Positions 34,467 through 43,748 of a stretch of DNA of 64,000 bases are shown here, piece by piece; within the stretch, counting starts at the first letter, position 1, and every line of letters begins with the position of its first letter. Under the pieces are notes generated by a model. That model was not told where the DNA came from. It did not search any database and worked only from the letters and a program-made list of their open reading frames with translations. A program made the translations under genes and the position numbers. This stretch comes from Microbacterium hatanonis (GTDB lineage Bacteria > Actinomycetota > Actinomycetes > Actinomycetales > Microbacteriaceae): NCBI RefSeq assembly GCF_008017415.1, contig NZ_VRSV01000001.1, forward strand, positions 992,001-1,056,000. The letters are read 5' to 3'.

Positions 34467-36146
34467 GTGAGCGCACCTGTCGACCCCACGTCCACGTCCG
34501 CCTGGAGCCAGCTGACCGCGGCCCGCGACACCTTCGAGCCCGATCTGCGCGGCTGGTTCGCGAACGATGCGGGCCGGGTGGAGCGATTGACCCACACCGT
34601 CGGCGATCTTCACGTCGACCTCTCGAAGAACCTGGTGACCGACGAGATCCTCGCGGCCCTGGTCGAGCTCGCCGCAGAGACCGGCGTCGCCGAGAGATAC
34701 GCGGCGATGCTCGCCGGCGACCATCTGAACACCAGCGAAGACCGCGCGGTGCTGCACACCGCCCTCCGCCGGCCGGGCGGGGCGAGCCCCGAGCTCGTGG
34801 TCGACGGTCAGCACGTCGACGCCGACGTGCACGAGGTGCTCGACAACCTCTCGGCCTTCGCGGAGCGCGTTCGGTCGGGCGAATGGCGCGGCATCACCGG
34901 CAAGAAGGTCACCCACGTCGTCAACATCGGCATCGGCGGCTCCGACCTCGGCCCGGTCATGGTCTACGAGGCTCTGAGGCCCTATGCCGACGCCGGCATC
35001 GACGCGCTCTTCGTGTCGAACATCGACCCGACCGACGTCGCGCAGAAGACCGCCGGCCTCGACCCCGAGACCACCCTGTTCATCGTCGCGTCGAAGACGT
35101 TCACGACGCTCGAGACCCTCACGAACGCGCGCCTGGGTCGCGAATGGCTGTGGGCGGGTCTGACGGAGTCCGGCGCGATCGATGGCTCCGAAGCATCCCG
35201 CACGGATGCTGTCGCCCACCACTTCGTCGCGGTCTCCACCGCGCTCGACAAGGTCGCCGCCTTCGGCATCGACACGGCCAATGCGTTCGGGTTCTGGGAC
35301 TGGGTGGGCGGTCGGTATTCGGTCGACTCGGCCATCGGCCTGTCGCTGGCGATCACCCTCGGCCCCGACCGCTTCCGCGAGCTGCTCGCCGGGTTCCACA
35401 CCGTCGACGAGCACGTCGCGCACACGCCGCTAGCTCAGAACGTGCCCGTCCTCATGGGCCTGCTCAACGTCTGGTACAACAACTTCCTCGGGGCGCAGTC
35501 GCACGCGGTGCTGCCCTACGCCCAGCAGCTGCACCGCTTCCCGGCCTACCTGCAGCAGCTCACGATGGAGTCCAACGGCAAGTCCGTGCGCTGGGACGGC
35601 ACGCCCGTCGTCACCGACACCGGCGAGATCTTCTGGGGCGAGCCCGGCACGAACGGACAGCACGCGTTCTACCAGCTGATCCACCAGGGCACCCGCCTCA
35701 TCCCGGCCGATTTCATCGCCTTCGCGAACCCGGCGTACCCGCTCGAGGACGGCGGTCGCGACGTGCACGGGCTGTTCCTGGCCAACTTCCTCGCGCAGAC
35801 GAAGGCCCTCGCCTTCGGCAAGACGGCCGAGGAGGTCGAGGCCGAGGGCACCACCGGGGCACTCGTCGCCGCCCGCACGTTCCCGGGCAACCGACCGACG
35901 ACGTCGATCTTCGCGCCGTCGCTGACCCCGTCGGTTCTCGGACAGCTCATCGCGCTCTACGAGCACATCACCTTCACCCAGGGCACCATCTGGGGTATCA
36001 ACTCGTTCGACCAGTGGGGGGTCGAGCTCGGCAAGCAGCTCGCCCTGCAGATCGCCCCGGCGATCGAGGGAGACGAAGATGCGCTCGAGGCGCAGGATGC
36101 GTCGACGAAGGCACTTCTGGCGTACTACCGGGCCCAGCGCCCCTGA
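34467..36146 (+). CDS. pgi: Glucose-6-phosphate isomerase
   Basis: A 559-residue cytoplasmic enzyme that interconverts glucose-6-phosphate and fructose-6-phosphate in glycolysis and gluconeogenesis. Family landmarks are [23 protein letters not shown], the [10 protein letters not shown] segment with the catalytic Glu, and the PGI signature around [18 protein letters not shown] near the C-terminus. Full length, GTG start. The adjacent downstream gene starts 8 bases after its stop. Confidence 0.97.
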   Translation: MSAPVDPTSTSAWSQLTAARDTFEPDLRGWFANDAGRVERLTHTVGDLHVDLSKNLVTDEILAALVELAAETGVAERYAAMLAGDHLNTSEDRAVLHTALRRPGGASPELVVDGQHVDADVHEVLDNLSAFAERVRSGEWRGITGKKVTHVVNIGIGGSDLGPVMVYEALRPYADAGIDALFVSNIDPTDVAQKTAGLDPETTLFIVASKTFTTLETLTNARLGREWLWAGLTESGAIDGSEASRTDAVAHHFVAVSTALDKVAAFGIDTANAFGFWDWVGGRYSVDSAIGLSLAITLGPDRFRELLAGFHTVDEHVAHTPLAQNVPVLMGLLNVWYNNFLGAQSHAVLPYAQQLHRFPAYLQQLTMESNGKSVRWDGTPVVTDTGEIFWGEPGTNGQHAFYQLIHQGTRLIPADFIAFANPAYPLEDGGRDVHGLFLANFLAQTKALAFGKTAEEVEAEGTTGALVAARTFPGNRPTTSIFAPSLTPSVLGQLIALYEHITFTQGTIWGINSFDQWGVELGKQLALQIAPAIEGDEDALEAQDASTKALLAYYRAQRP

Positions 36147-36154
36147 CCGGCCGA

Positions 36155-37168
36155 ATGAGCGATTCCGCCGAGCATCCGCAGATCGGGCATCTCGACGTTC
36201 CGCAGGAAGTGATCGACGAGGTCGGCGTTGCGCTGGGCCGCTTGGCGGCGGAGTTCGGAGCGACGGTAGACGAGCGGGGGATCGAGGGCATCCCCACCGA
36301 CGGCTGGCGGGTGCTCCAGCGCTGGGACACCGGGGCCGCCGTGGTCGGTGCTCCCGTCGACGCTTCGGGTCGGTCGTGGCGGATTGCGCAGCTGGGAGAC
36401 GGGCGCCCCGAGGCGCCGAGCCGATCTGCGCGGGTGCAGTCAGAGACGATGCCGTTGCGTCCCAGTCGCGCGGACCGGTCGCGCGGTCTCGAGATGCGGT
36501 GGCCGGAGGCGACCCGCACGTCGATCGACGCAGCCCTCGACGGTGTCGGGTTCGCCATCGACATCGTCAACACCGGTGAGAGCATGTGGCGCCCCGACGG
36601 TGATCCCTTCCACGTCGTCGGCGTCATCATCCCGGCGGAGCAGAAGGACGTGGGATTCGGCTGGATGAGCGGGGGAGGGAACAACCGGGCCGTGCCGCTC
36701 GCTCCGGGTGAGTACGCGCGGCTTCCGGTCGACGTCGGGGACGGACAGTGGCGCGATCTGCAACCCGGCAGCTATGAGCTGCGCGCATTCCTGCCGGGCC
36801 TGGCCGTTCCTTCGCCTCCGCCCCTGCCGCTGGAGCTGACGGCCGAGGTGATCGAACGTCAGCGTCGTCCGAGGTTTGCCCGGCGAGCACCTGCGGATAG
36901 ACGCGACCAGCTCGAGATGCAGATCCTCCAGGCGCGCGCTCAAGGGGTGGGGCGAGCGCGGCTCGAGGACGTCGCGAAAGCCGCTGCGAGCGCCGCGACC
37001 CGCGAGGCCGCCCGCACCGAGGTGCAGCGCATTCTGGGCTGCGATGTCGTCGTTGCGGACGCGGTGCTGAGTACGCGTCTCGTCGATTTCACTGACGAAG
37101 GAGTCCAGGTCTCCTTGCGTCTCATCGAGCACCTCTCGGGGCGGCTCGACGAGCTCCGTGCTCGCTAG
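36155..37168 (+). CDS. Unrecognised two-part protein (337 residues)
   Basis: A soluble protein with no signal peptide that I cannot assign. Residues about 130-235 contain alternating strands with IDIVNTGESMWRP and PGEYARLPVDVGDG, which look like an Ig-like beta-sandwich, followed by a proline-rich bend and a helical C-terminus (about 245-337) with many Ala/Arg/Glu. It starts 8 bases after pgi and lacks a clear ribosome site, so it may be translated by coupling to pgi. Codon use matches neighbours. Confidence 0.7.
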   Translation: MSDSAEHPQIGHLDVPQEVIDEVGVALGRLAAEFGATVDERGIEGIPTDGWRVLQRWDTGAAVVGAPVDASGRSWRIAQLGDGRPEAPSRSARVQSETMPLRPSRADRSRGLEMRWPEATRTSIDAALDGVGFAIDIVNTGESMWRPDGDPFHVVGVIIPAEQKDVGFGWMSGGGNNRAVPLAPGEYARLPVDVGDGQWRDLQPGSYELRAFLPGLAVPSPPPLPLELTAEVIERQRRPRFARRAPADRRDQLEMQILQARAQGVGRARLEDVAKAAASAATREAARTEVQRILGCDVVVADAVLSTRLVDFTDEGVQVSLRLIEHLSGRLDELRAR

Positions 37169-37339
37169 CTGCGTCGCTAAAAGCTTCTGATCCGGCCTTT
37201 ACCAAAAGGGCTCCTCTCACGTTCCGTCCAGGAAGTGCCGAGGGTTCGTCCAGACGGAGTGGTGCAGACTCGGGCACTTGTGTCTCACCCGAGGACGCGA
37301 AGCGCCGTTCTGGCGCCCACCAACCGAAGGACCCGGTTC
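37169..37339 (+). promoter_or_regulatory. Possible structured leader upstream of the secreted SLT-like protein gene
   Basis: The 171-base gap contains AAGTGCCGAG (37233-37242) that pairs with CTCGGGCACTT (37269-37279, one bulge) around an inner region with CGTC/GACG complementarity, and a second small hairpin GCGCC/GGCGC at 37302-37316 close to the ATG. Some actinobacterial wall-hydrolase genes have a c-di-AMP (ydaO) riboswitch at this place, but I do not find its conserved blocks, so the role is open. Confidence 0.3.
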
Positions 37340-38251
37340 ATGCTCCACACCCAGAAATCGGCGCGCCCGCGCCGCCGTCTCCTCATCGCCGGCGCGTGCG
37401 CCGGTGTCGCCGTCAGCGTTCTGGCCTCCGCCGCCGCTGCGACGGCGAGTCCGATCGCGACTCCGGCCGCAGCATCCGCCACCCTCGCCCTGCAGATCAC
37501 CGAGGCGGCACCCTTCCTCGTCGATTCCCCGGTCGTCGACGCCTTCACCACCAGCACGGGCGAGGCCCAGGCAGCGCTCGACAGCGCGCGGTCGGCCCAG
37601 GCGGAGGCCGCCACGGTCATGGCGTCGGTCGCCGAGTCGGGCCTGTCGTCGCGGATCGCCGAGCCGACGATCGACACGACCGACCTGCGCGCGTCGATCT
37701 CGAGCCTCGCGAAGGCGAGCATCGTGCCGGTGCTGCTCTACCCCGCCTTGGCCGACGACGCCGAGGCGCAGGCCGCCTCGGTGAGCGATGAGGTCGCCAC
37801 GCTCCGCGCCGAGCTCGACGCCGCGCGTGAGCAGAAAGCGGCGGAGGACGCCGCCCAGGCCCAGCGCGAGGCCGAGGAAGCCGCCCAGGCCGCTGCCGCG
37901 GCTGCCGCTCAGGCCGCCGCCGATGCGCTCGCGGCGGCGAACACGCCCGATGGCGCGAAAGCGGTCGCCAGCTCGATGGCGGCAGAGCGGTACGGCTGGG
38001 GGAGCGATCAGTTCTCGTGCCTGTCGTCGCTCTGGCAGAAGGAGTCGAGCTGGAACTACCAGGCGTACAACGCCTCGAGCGGTGCCACCGGTATCCCGCA
38101 GGCTCTGCCCGGCAGCAAGATGGCCAGCGCGGGCTCCGATTGGCAGACCAACGCGGCGACGCAGATCGCCTGGGGGCTGCAGTACATCTCCGCCGCCTAC
38201 GGAACCCCGTGCAGCGCATGGGGCCATTCGCAGGCCACGAACTGGTACTGA
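37340..38251 (+). CDS. Secreted coiled-coil protein with C-terminal aggregation-promoting/SLT-like domain
   Basis: A 303-residue exported protein. Signal peptide: Arg-rich start then AGACAGVAVSVLASAAAATASP. A long Ala/Glu/Gln-rich segment (about residues 145-200) is probably coiled coil. The C-terminal about 80 residues (FSCLSSLWQKESSWNYQAYN, GIPQALPGSKMASAGSDW, IAWGLQYI, YGTPCSAW) match the lysozyme-like domain of aggregation-promoting factors and resuscitation-type wall hydrolases, with Glu as possible catalytic residue and two Cys for a disulfide. It likely acts on peptidoglycan outside the cell. ATG at 37340 follows GAAGGA. Confidence 0.87.
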   Translation: MLHTQKSARPRRRLLIAGACAGVAVSVLASAAAATASPIATPAAASATLALQITEAAPFLVDSPVVDAFTTSTGEAQAALDSARSAQAEAATVMASVAESGLSSRIAEPTIDTTDLRASISSLAKASIVPVLLYPALADDAEAQAASVSDEVATLRAELDAAREQKAAEDAAQAQREAEEAAQAAAAAAAQAAADALAAANTPDGAKAVASSMAAERYGWGSDQFSCLSSLWQKESSWNYQAYNASSGATGIPQALPGSKMASAGSDWQTNAATQIAWGLQYISAAYGTPCSAWGHSQATNWY

Positions 38252-38275
38252 GCGCTTCTGCCGCGCCCGGTGGGG

Positions 38276-38599
38276 TCAGCCGGCCTCACCGGGTCGCGGC
38301 AGCCTGACGACCCAGCCGTAACGGGTCAAGGCGGCGTCGAGGCGCTGGGCCTGAACGGCGGCCGCCTCGAGCGACGCGTCGGAGCACACGTCGATGGCGA
38401 GCGGCGGCGGGTCGGCGAACCTCGGGATCTGCACCTCGGCCCACACGTTCGGAGCCAGCCCCACCCGCGGCCATGCCGTGCCCGCGTGCTCGACGACCGA
38501 GTCGGCGGCGAACGCGATCACGTCGAGGGCATCGAGCTTGGTGATCGGCAGGTCGACGACCAGCGTCACGACGAACGGACCGCTCGCGGTGTCTCGCAT
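38276..38599 (-). CDS. Conserved hypothetical protein (107 residues)
   Basis: A small soluble protein with beta/alpha character (FVVTLVVDLPITKLDALDVIAF...) and no motif I recognise. ATG at 38599 follows GGAGGGCAC; a GTG at 38617 overlapping the stop of the upstream XRE-cupin gene is the alternative start. Either way it is tightly linked to the regulator gene. Its role is unknown. Confidence 0.62.
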   Translation of the reverse strand: MRDTASGPFVVTLVVDLPITKLDALDVIAFAADSVVEHAGTAWPRVGLAPNVWAEVQIPRFADPPPLAIDVCSDASLEAAAVQAQRLDAALTRYGWVVRLPRPGEAG

Positions 38600-38613
38600 G
38601 TGCCCTCCGGTGC

Positions 38614-39246
38614 TCACTGCTCAGGCGGTGCTGTCTCGCCGGCGCTCGGGCGGTTCAGGCTGGCAGGAGGTGATGAGACCCAGATCGCCTCGGCACGCTC
38701 CGGGCCGATGTTCGTGATGGTGTGCGGCACGGACGAGCGGAAGTCGAGACTGTCGCCTTCTCTCAACTCGTAGTCCGAGCCGTCGAGACGGAAGCGGAAC
38801 AGGCCCCGCACGACGATGAAGATCTCGCGCACATCGCCGTGGGTGTAGTCATCGCCGCCCACGACCGCCCCGGGCGGGTACTCCGTCGACGTGACCTCGA
38901 CGTCGAGGAGCGGTGGCGGCGTGATGGCGGTCGTGAGCACGTCGCCGCCGTGAGAGAGCGAGGGGCGCTCCTCCCGTCGAAGCACGCGTCCCGACGTTCG
39001 GGGCCTCTCGAAGAGGTCGATGATCTGAAGCGACAGGACGTCGGCGAGGCGTCTCAGAACATTGAACCCGGCGTTGGCCGTTCCGTTCTCGATCTGGTGG
39101 ATGTAGCTCGGGCTCACGCCGGCCGCGACGGCGAGGTCGCGCATCGACATGCGGCGGCTCTTGCGGAACATGCGCAGACGCGCACCGAAGACCTGCTGAT
39201 CGGTCAGCTCCTCGGCCAGGCCGTCGTCGGTGGAGGTAGGCGCCAT
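38614..39246 (-). CDS. XRE-cupin transcriptional regulator
   Basis: A 210-residue regulator with an N-terminal HTH (about residues 20-75; MRDLAVAAGVSPSYIHQIENG) and a C-terminal cupin (YPPGAVVGGDDYTHGDVREIF, FRFRLDGSDYELREGDSLDFRSSVPHTITN in part) that binds a small ligand. ATG at 39246 is chosen since residues before it are non-conserved. It lies next to the DUF1028/ABC/LLM gene block and is the likely regulator of it. Related proteins control amine and amino acid catabolism. Confidence 0.88.
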   Translation of the reverse strand: MAPTSTDDGLAEELTDQQVFGARLRMFRKSRRMSMRDLAVAAGVSPSYIHQIENGTANAGFNVLRRLADVLSLQIIDLFERPRTSGRVLRREERPSLSHGGDVLTTAITPPPLLDVEVTSTEYPPGAVVGGDDYTHGDVREIFIVVRGLFRFRLDGSDYELREGDSLDFRSSVPHTITNIGPERAEAIWVSSPPASLNRPSAGETAPPEQ

Positions 39247-39329
39247 GTCTGCGGTTGCGGGGTCGGTGTGGTGCGCGTGCGTTTCGATCCTATTGTCGCG
39301 GGGCGGGCGGCGGGGGAAGGCCGCGGTGG

Positions 39330-40052
39330 TCATCCGACGAGCTGCCTCGATGCACTTCGCGGGCTTCCCATGGCGAGCCACTCGTCGCCGTCGACCTCGG
39401 GGTGTTCGAGCCAGTAGTCGCTGTAGTACTCCATGAGAGGGCCGTACACATCGAAGATGCGGCGGAGCTCGCGTATCGAGTCGGCTCCTTCCGGCGCGAT
39501 GTCCACACGGATGTCGATACGCGGACGACGCTCTCCGCGCACGGTGGTGATGAGCGACGACGAGACGTGCGTGCGACCCTCTCCGCCCGCTGCGAGCCCG
39601 GCCTCGAGAGAACGCATCAGGCGCTCTTCGAAGGCGACGTCGACGAGCGACTCGAACGTCTCCGCGAGGGCGTCCAGCACGTCGGGGCCGACGATGCCGT
39701 TACCCAGCGCCGCGTACCCGGTGCCCACCCGGTGCCCGGCATACCGCTGTCCACCCTCGAAGTCGCCGGTGTGCGCCGCGACTCGGCCGTCGTCGAGCAC
39801 GATCCCGAGCTGGCGGTAGGAGAACAGCGGGTCGGTCTCCGACAGCGCCGCGAGGATGAGGCGGGGGTCCATGCCGGAGCGCCCGAGTTCGAGCGCGCGC
39901 ATGCCGAGCCGCCAATCGCTGTGCCACTGGCTCGTGACGGCCACGCCCCCCGAGAGCTGCGGACACCGTGAGGCGAGGGCGATCGAGCCCGTTCCCTGAC
40001 AGACGCCCACGGCGCCGGTGAGCGGATCGGTGGCGATGATGCTGAAGGTCAT
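39330..40052 (-). CDS. DUF1028 Ntn-hydrolase-like protein
   Basis: A 240-residue protein of the DUF1028 family: MTFSIIATDPLTGAVGVC at the N-terminus, GAVTSQ-like GGVAVTSQW, and GDFEGGQRYAG match well. The fold is that of N-terminal nucleophile hydrolases, and members are often found beside peptide-type ABC transporters and gamma-glutamyl or amide catabolic genes, so amide or peptide hydrolysis is plausible. ATG at 40052 follows AGGAG. A hairpin lies between it and the upstream binding-protein gene, so it may be expressed at lower level or separately. Confidence 0.86.
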   Translation of the reverse strand: MTFSIIATDPLTGAVGVCQGTGSIALASRCPQLSGGVAVTSQWHSDWRLGMRALELGRSGMDPRLILAALSETDPLFSYRQLGIVLDDGRVAAHTGDFEGGQRYAGHRVGTGYAALGNGIVGPDVLDALAETFESLVDVAFEERLMRSLEAGLAAGGEGRTHVSSSLITTVRGERRPRIDIRVDIAPEGADSIRELRRIFDVYGPLMEYYSDYWLEHPEVDGDEWLAMGSPRSASRQLVG

Positions 40053-40089
40053 GATTCTCCTGAGCGGTGCTGCGGATCGTGCGGTGAGA

Positions 40090-40121
40090 GTGGGTGCGGG
40101 CCTCTGTCGGCCCGCACCCAC
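40090..40121. terminator. Hairpin between the ABC binding-protein gene and the DUF1028 gene
   Basis: Perfect 13-base arms GTGGGTGCGGGCC and GGCCCGCACCCAC around TCTGTC, 6 bases after the binding-protein stop (minus strand). It may terminate or attenuate the seven-gene operon, or protect the mRNA end. Confidence 0.7.
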
Positions 40122-40127
40122 CCGGGG

Positions 40128-41768
40128 TCATTCGGTGATCGAGAGGTGCGCGTAGTCGATGGTGTTGTCGGTGCGCCACGCCCAACCGCTCACGCGGTCG
40201 GAGATGGCGACGCCCGGCTGCACCTGCGCGATCTGGATGAACGGCGCCTCTTCGAGCAGACGCTTCTCGGCGGCGTTCCACGACGCCCCCGCCTCAGCCG
40301 AGCCCTGGTCGATGACCGCTGCGCTCGCCGTGAGCGCGTCGTAGAACGTCTGGTCCTCCCAGTCCGACATGTTGTTCTGGGAGTCGACGCCGGTCTGCAG
40401 GTTGAGCGTGTAGATCGGGGTGATCGCCCACGGGGCCTGGACGGAGATCAAGGACTGCCAGATCTTCGCGTAGCGGCCGGTGTGGAAGTCGGCTCCGGGT
40501 ACCGACTCGATCTGCACGTCGAAGCCCGCCGGACGCGCGGCCGTCTGGATCTGCACCGCGGTGGCTTGGGAGTCGGCGTCCGCCGCGCTGACGGTCAGGG
40601 TGAACGACAGCCCGTCGGGGTATCCCGCCTGCGCCAGGAGGGCCTTCGCGGCTTCGGGGTCGTACTCGTACTCGGGCAGCCCGCTGCCGTCGTATCCGGG
40701 GGTGTTGGTGAACACGATGCCCGATCCGTGACGCACCGCCCGCCCTTGGAAGACGTTGTCGATGATGTCGTCGAACGGGACGGCATGGGTCACCGCCTCC
40801 CGCACGACCGGATTGTCGAAGGGCGCCTTGTTGGTGACCAGGGAGAGGACCTGCGAGGTGTTGGGAGAGGCGACCGTGGGAACGACCAGACCGTCGGACG
40901 ACGACAGGTCGGCTGCATCGGTCGGAGACAGGCCCTCGGCGATGTCGGCGTCGCCGCCTCGGATCGTGGTCGCACGCGTTCCCGCGTCGGGAACGACCTG
41001 CACGTTGACGACGTCGACGTCGGGCACGCCGAGCACCCAGTCCTCGCGTGCCTCGAAACGGGCGTGCGAGCCGACCTCCCAGTCCACGATCTCGTAGGGG
41101 CCGAAGCCGTAGTTCGGGTTCTCCTGCGCCCAGCCGATGGCGTACGGGTCGTCGGGAGTGGCGGCCTCCTGCATCACGGTGCTGTCGTAGACGAACGCCA
41201 GAGCGTCCGACAGCATCGACAGGAGCGTGGTGCCGAGGCCAGGGCTGGTGAGGGTGATCGATACGGTCTTGTCGTCGATCTTCTCGAACTGCGACGCCGG
41301 GTCGGTGATGACGGGGTTCATCGCGCCGCGGGCGGTCGACGTCTCGGCGCCGAACTTGAGCTCGAACGACCAGATGACGTCGTCGGCGGTGATCTCGTTG
41401 CCGGCAGCACTGATCGCGTCGGAGAGGTGGAACGTGTACACGAGGCCGTCGTCGGAGACCTCGTAACTGTCGGCGAGATACCCGTCGTACGTGTACGGGT
41501 CCTGCTCGAACACGCCCGCCACGTCGGTCTCCGTGTAGGGCTTGCGCAGGAGCGTTCCTTGCGTCGCGCCGAGGAACTCGGTGTTGTTCGGGCCGGCCTC
41601 TTTGATGAGGCCCATGCCGATGTCGGCTTGCAGGATCGTGACGCTCGTCTCCTCGACCGGTGTCGAGGAGTTCGCAGACGGCGAGCAGGCGGTCAAGAGG
41701 AGGGCGGATGCGGCGGCCAGCGCGAGCGGGACGAGCCGCCGGCGTCGCGAGGGGGAGCGGAAGGGCAT
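40128..41768 (-). CDS. ABC transporter substrate-binding lipoprotein (peptide/nickel DppA/OppA type)
   Basis: A 546-residue lipoprotein with lipobox LLTAC (Cys28). It has the family-5 SBP layout, including TQGTLLRKPYTETD, YTFHLSDAISAAGNEITADDVIWSFE (start) and YDPEAAKALLAQAGYPDGLSF. It captures an oligopeptide-like or other organic ligand outside the cell for the DppBC-DppDF-like transporter encoded by the preceding genes. ATG at 41768 follows GAAAGG. It ends at a strong hairpin. Confidence 0.92.
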   Translation of the reverse strand: MPFRSPSRRRRLVPLALAAASALLLTACSPSANSSTPVEETSVTILQADIGMGLIKEAGPNNTEFLGATQGTLLRKPYTETDVAGVFEQDPYTYDGYLADSYEVSDDGLVYTFHLSDAISAAGNEITADDVIWSFELKFGAETSTARGAMNPVITDPASQFEKIDDKTVSITLTSPGLGTTLLSMLSDALAFVYDSTVMQEAATPDDPYAIGWAQENPNYGFGPYEIVDWEVGSHARFEAREDWVLGVPDVDVVNVQVVPDAGTRATTIRGGDADIAEGLSPTDAADLSSSDGLVVPTVASPNTSQVLSLVTNKAPFDNPVVREAVTHAVPFDDIIDNVFQGRAVRHGSGIVFTNTPGYDGSGLPEYEYDPEAAKALLAQAGYPDGLSFTLTVSAADADSQATAVQIQTAARPAGFDVQIESVPGADFHTGRYAKIWQSLISVQAPWAITPIYTLNLQTGVDSQNNMSDWEDQTFYDALTASAAVIDQGSAEAGASWNAAEKRLLEEAPFIQIAQVQPGVAISDRVSGWAWRTDNTIDYAHLSITE

Positions 41769-41827
41769 GGAAGACCTTTCGAGAGGGTGCTGCGCGGGTG
41801 AGGGGTGGAGCGTCGGGGAGGCGGTGT

Positions 41828-42700
41828 TCAGTTCCTGGCGGAGAGGTAGCGGTGCGAAAGATTGCTCATGATCACGACCGTGACCGCGAGCGCGAGGCAC
41901 GGGAAGAACGACGACCACCAGCGCCCGGCCGCCGCCGCGGTCGCGCCGTCGGCGATCATCGATCCCCATTCAGGTGTGGGCGGCGGCAGGCCGACGCCGA
42001 GGAACCCGAGGCCCGCGGCGACAGTGACGGCGATGCCGAAGATGTACGACGCGTTCTCGAGCGCCGGCCACACCGAATTGGGGAGCACGTGGCGCCAGAG
42101 CACGCCGAACGTCGATTCGCCCGCCAGACGTGCGGACTCCAGATACGCCTCGGTGCGGACGCGCAGGACCTCGGTGCGCACGACGCGTGCCTGAGTGGGG
42201 ATCATCAGCAGCCCGCAGACGACCGCGAGGGTGAGCAGGTCGCGTCCGAAGAACGCGAGCAGCACCAGGCCGACGACGATCTGCGGCAGGGCATCGAAAA
42301 GATCGAGGCCGCGCGTCACTCCGCGTGCCAGACCGCCCGCGAATCCGCGTCTCGATTCGTTCGTTCCGGTGAACAGCCCGACGGCGATGCCGAGCGCGGT
42401 CGCGAGGAGGGCCGCGACGAGACCGACCGTGAGGTCGTTTCGCGTCGCGGCGATGACGCGCGAGAACACGTCGAGACCGTAGACGTCGGTGCCGAACCAG
42501 TGCTCGGTCGAGGGGGGCTGGTCGGGTCGGGCGACGACATCGATGGGGCTGTAGGGAACGAGCAGCGGGCCCACGATGGCGACGGCGACGAGTACCGCGG
42601 GCGGCGCGAGCAGGGAGAGCAGGGCCAGGCGCCGCCGCGGGAAGCTGCGGGTGCGTCCTCGCAGGTCGTTGTTCGTCGGTCTTCCGAGGAGGGAAACCAT
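41828..42700 (-). CDS. ABC transporter permease (DppC/OppC type)
   Basis: A 290-residue inner-membrane permease with the N-terminal helix LSLLAPPAVLVAVAIVGPLL, the FGTDVYGLDVFSR loop, and the EAA-type cytoplasmic motif EVLRVRTEAYLESARLAGES...HVLPN. It forms the channel with the DppB-like protein. Its ATG lies one base after the dppB-like stop. Confidence 0.9.
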   Translation of the reverse strand: MVSLLGRPTNNDLRGRTRSFPRRRLALLSLLAPPAVLVAVAIVGPLLVPYSPIDVVARPDQPPSTEHWFGTDVYGLDVFSRVIAATRNDLTVGLVAALLATALGIAVGLFTGTNESRRGFAGGLARGVTRGLDLFDALPQIVVGLVLLAFFGRDLLTLAVVCGLLMIPTQARVVRTEVLRVRTEAYLESARLAGESTFGVLWRHVLPNSVWPALENASYIFGIAVTVAAGLGFLGVGLPPPTPEWGSMIADGATAAAAGRWWSSFFPCLALAVTVVIMSNLSHRYLSARN

Positions 42701-42701
42701 C

Positions 42702-43748
42702 TCATGCTCCCTTCGCGAGCACGCCGGGTCGACGGCGGGGATCGAGCACCATGTTCGTCAGGTCGACGAGGAGGAAGACGACGAGCACCGCGGCGGCGAC
42801 GGTCAGGAGGAACGCCTGCAGGGCCAGGAAGTCGGTGCGGCCCACCGCCTGGATGGCGTATTGGCCCATGCCGGGGATCGAGAACAACTGCTCGATGATC
42901 ACCGCGCCACCGAGGAGGAACCCGAACAGCTGCCCGCACATGGTGACCATCGCCGGCATCGATCGGCGCATGATGGAGGCGATCACGGCGCGCCGGGGAG
43001 CGCCCGATGCGATGCGGAACTGCGTCGCCTCGTCGGCGACGGCCCGTTCGATGGCCCGCTGCAGCACCTTCATGATCGTGGGCGCGCTGCCGACTACGAG
43101 CACGAGGACGGGCAGCCACAGATGGGCGGCCATCGACGCGAGCAGGATGCCGTCTGACGAGAGCGCCGCATCGAGCAGCGGGAACCCTGTCGCGCGCGGC
43201 GCGGGTCGCAAGCCGGCGTCGTAACGCCCGATCGGGGCCGGCGCCCACTGCAGCACGGTGTAGAAGATCAGGATGCCGGCGACGCCGAGGACGAAGTCGG
43301 GGATCGCCCCCGCAGACCGCGCGTAGAAGGTGACCCATCGCGCGAGCCAGTTCCTCGGCTTCATCATGGCGAAGATCGTGAGTGCGAACGTGGAGAGCAC
43401 CGACAGCACCATGGCGATCACCGCGATCTCGACCGTTGCCGGGAGCCGCCAGGCGATCTGCTCCTGGACGTCGAGGCCGTCGATCGGCGATCGGCCGAGG
43501 TTCAGTGTGACGAGGCGCCCGAGGAAGGTCAGCAGCTGCTCCCACAGGGTTCCTCCGAGACCCAGGGTGTCCTGGATCTGCGCGTACTGCTCGGCCGAGA
43601 TGTCGTCTCCGCCGGCGACGATCATCACGGGGTCGCCGGGGATGAGCCGCACGAGGAAGAACACCGCGATCGCGAACAGGAAGAGGTGCACGGGCAGCAG
43701 CGCGACGCGCTGGACCCACCAGACGTTGCGAAGCCAGAGACCGCGCAT
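42702..43748 (-). CDS. ABC transporter permease (DppB/OppB type)
   Basis: A 348-residue permease with an N-terminal helix ending FFLVRLIPGDPVMIV, the DppB hallmark, and the EAA loop QRAIERAVADEATQFRIASGAP...IMRRSMP, plus EQLFSIPGMGQYAIQAVGRTD. ATG at 43748 overlaps the stop of the second ATPase gene by one base. Partner of the DppC-like permease. Confidence 0.9.
   Translation of the reverse strand: MRGLWLRNVWWVQRVALLPVHLFLFAIAVFFLVRLIPGDPVMIVAGGDDISAEQYAQIQDTLGLGGTLWEQLLTFLGRLVTLNLGRSPIDGLDVQEQIAWRLPATVEIAVIAMVLSVLSTFALTIFAMMKPRNWLARWVTFYARSAGAIPDFVLGVAGILIFYTVLQWAPAPIGRYDAGLRPAPRATGFPLLDAALSSDGILLASMAAHLWLPVLVLVVGSAPTIMKVLQRAIERAVADEATQFRIASGAPRRAVIASIMRRSMPAMVTMCGQLFGFLLGGAVIIEQLFSIPGMGQYAIQAVGRTDFLALQAFLLTVAAAVLVVFLLVDLTNMVLDPRRRPGVLAKGA

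Noticed and set aside
37169..37339. c-di-AMP (ydaO) riboswitch upstream of the SLT-like gene
   Set aside because: The expected conserved blocks (GGGGTGAATCC-like and CCGACAGCTAACC-like) are absent, so only an unspecified structured leader is reported.
40146..41801. 551-codon plus-strand frame opposite the binding lipoprotein gene
   Set aside because: Antisense shadow; the minus strand has a lipobox and a family-5 SBP layout.
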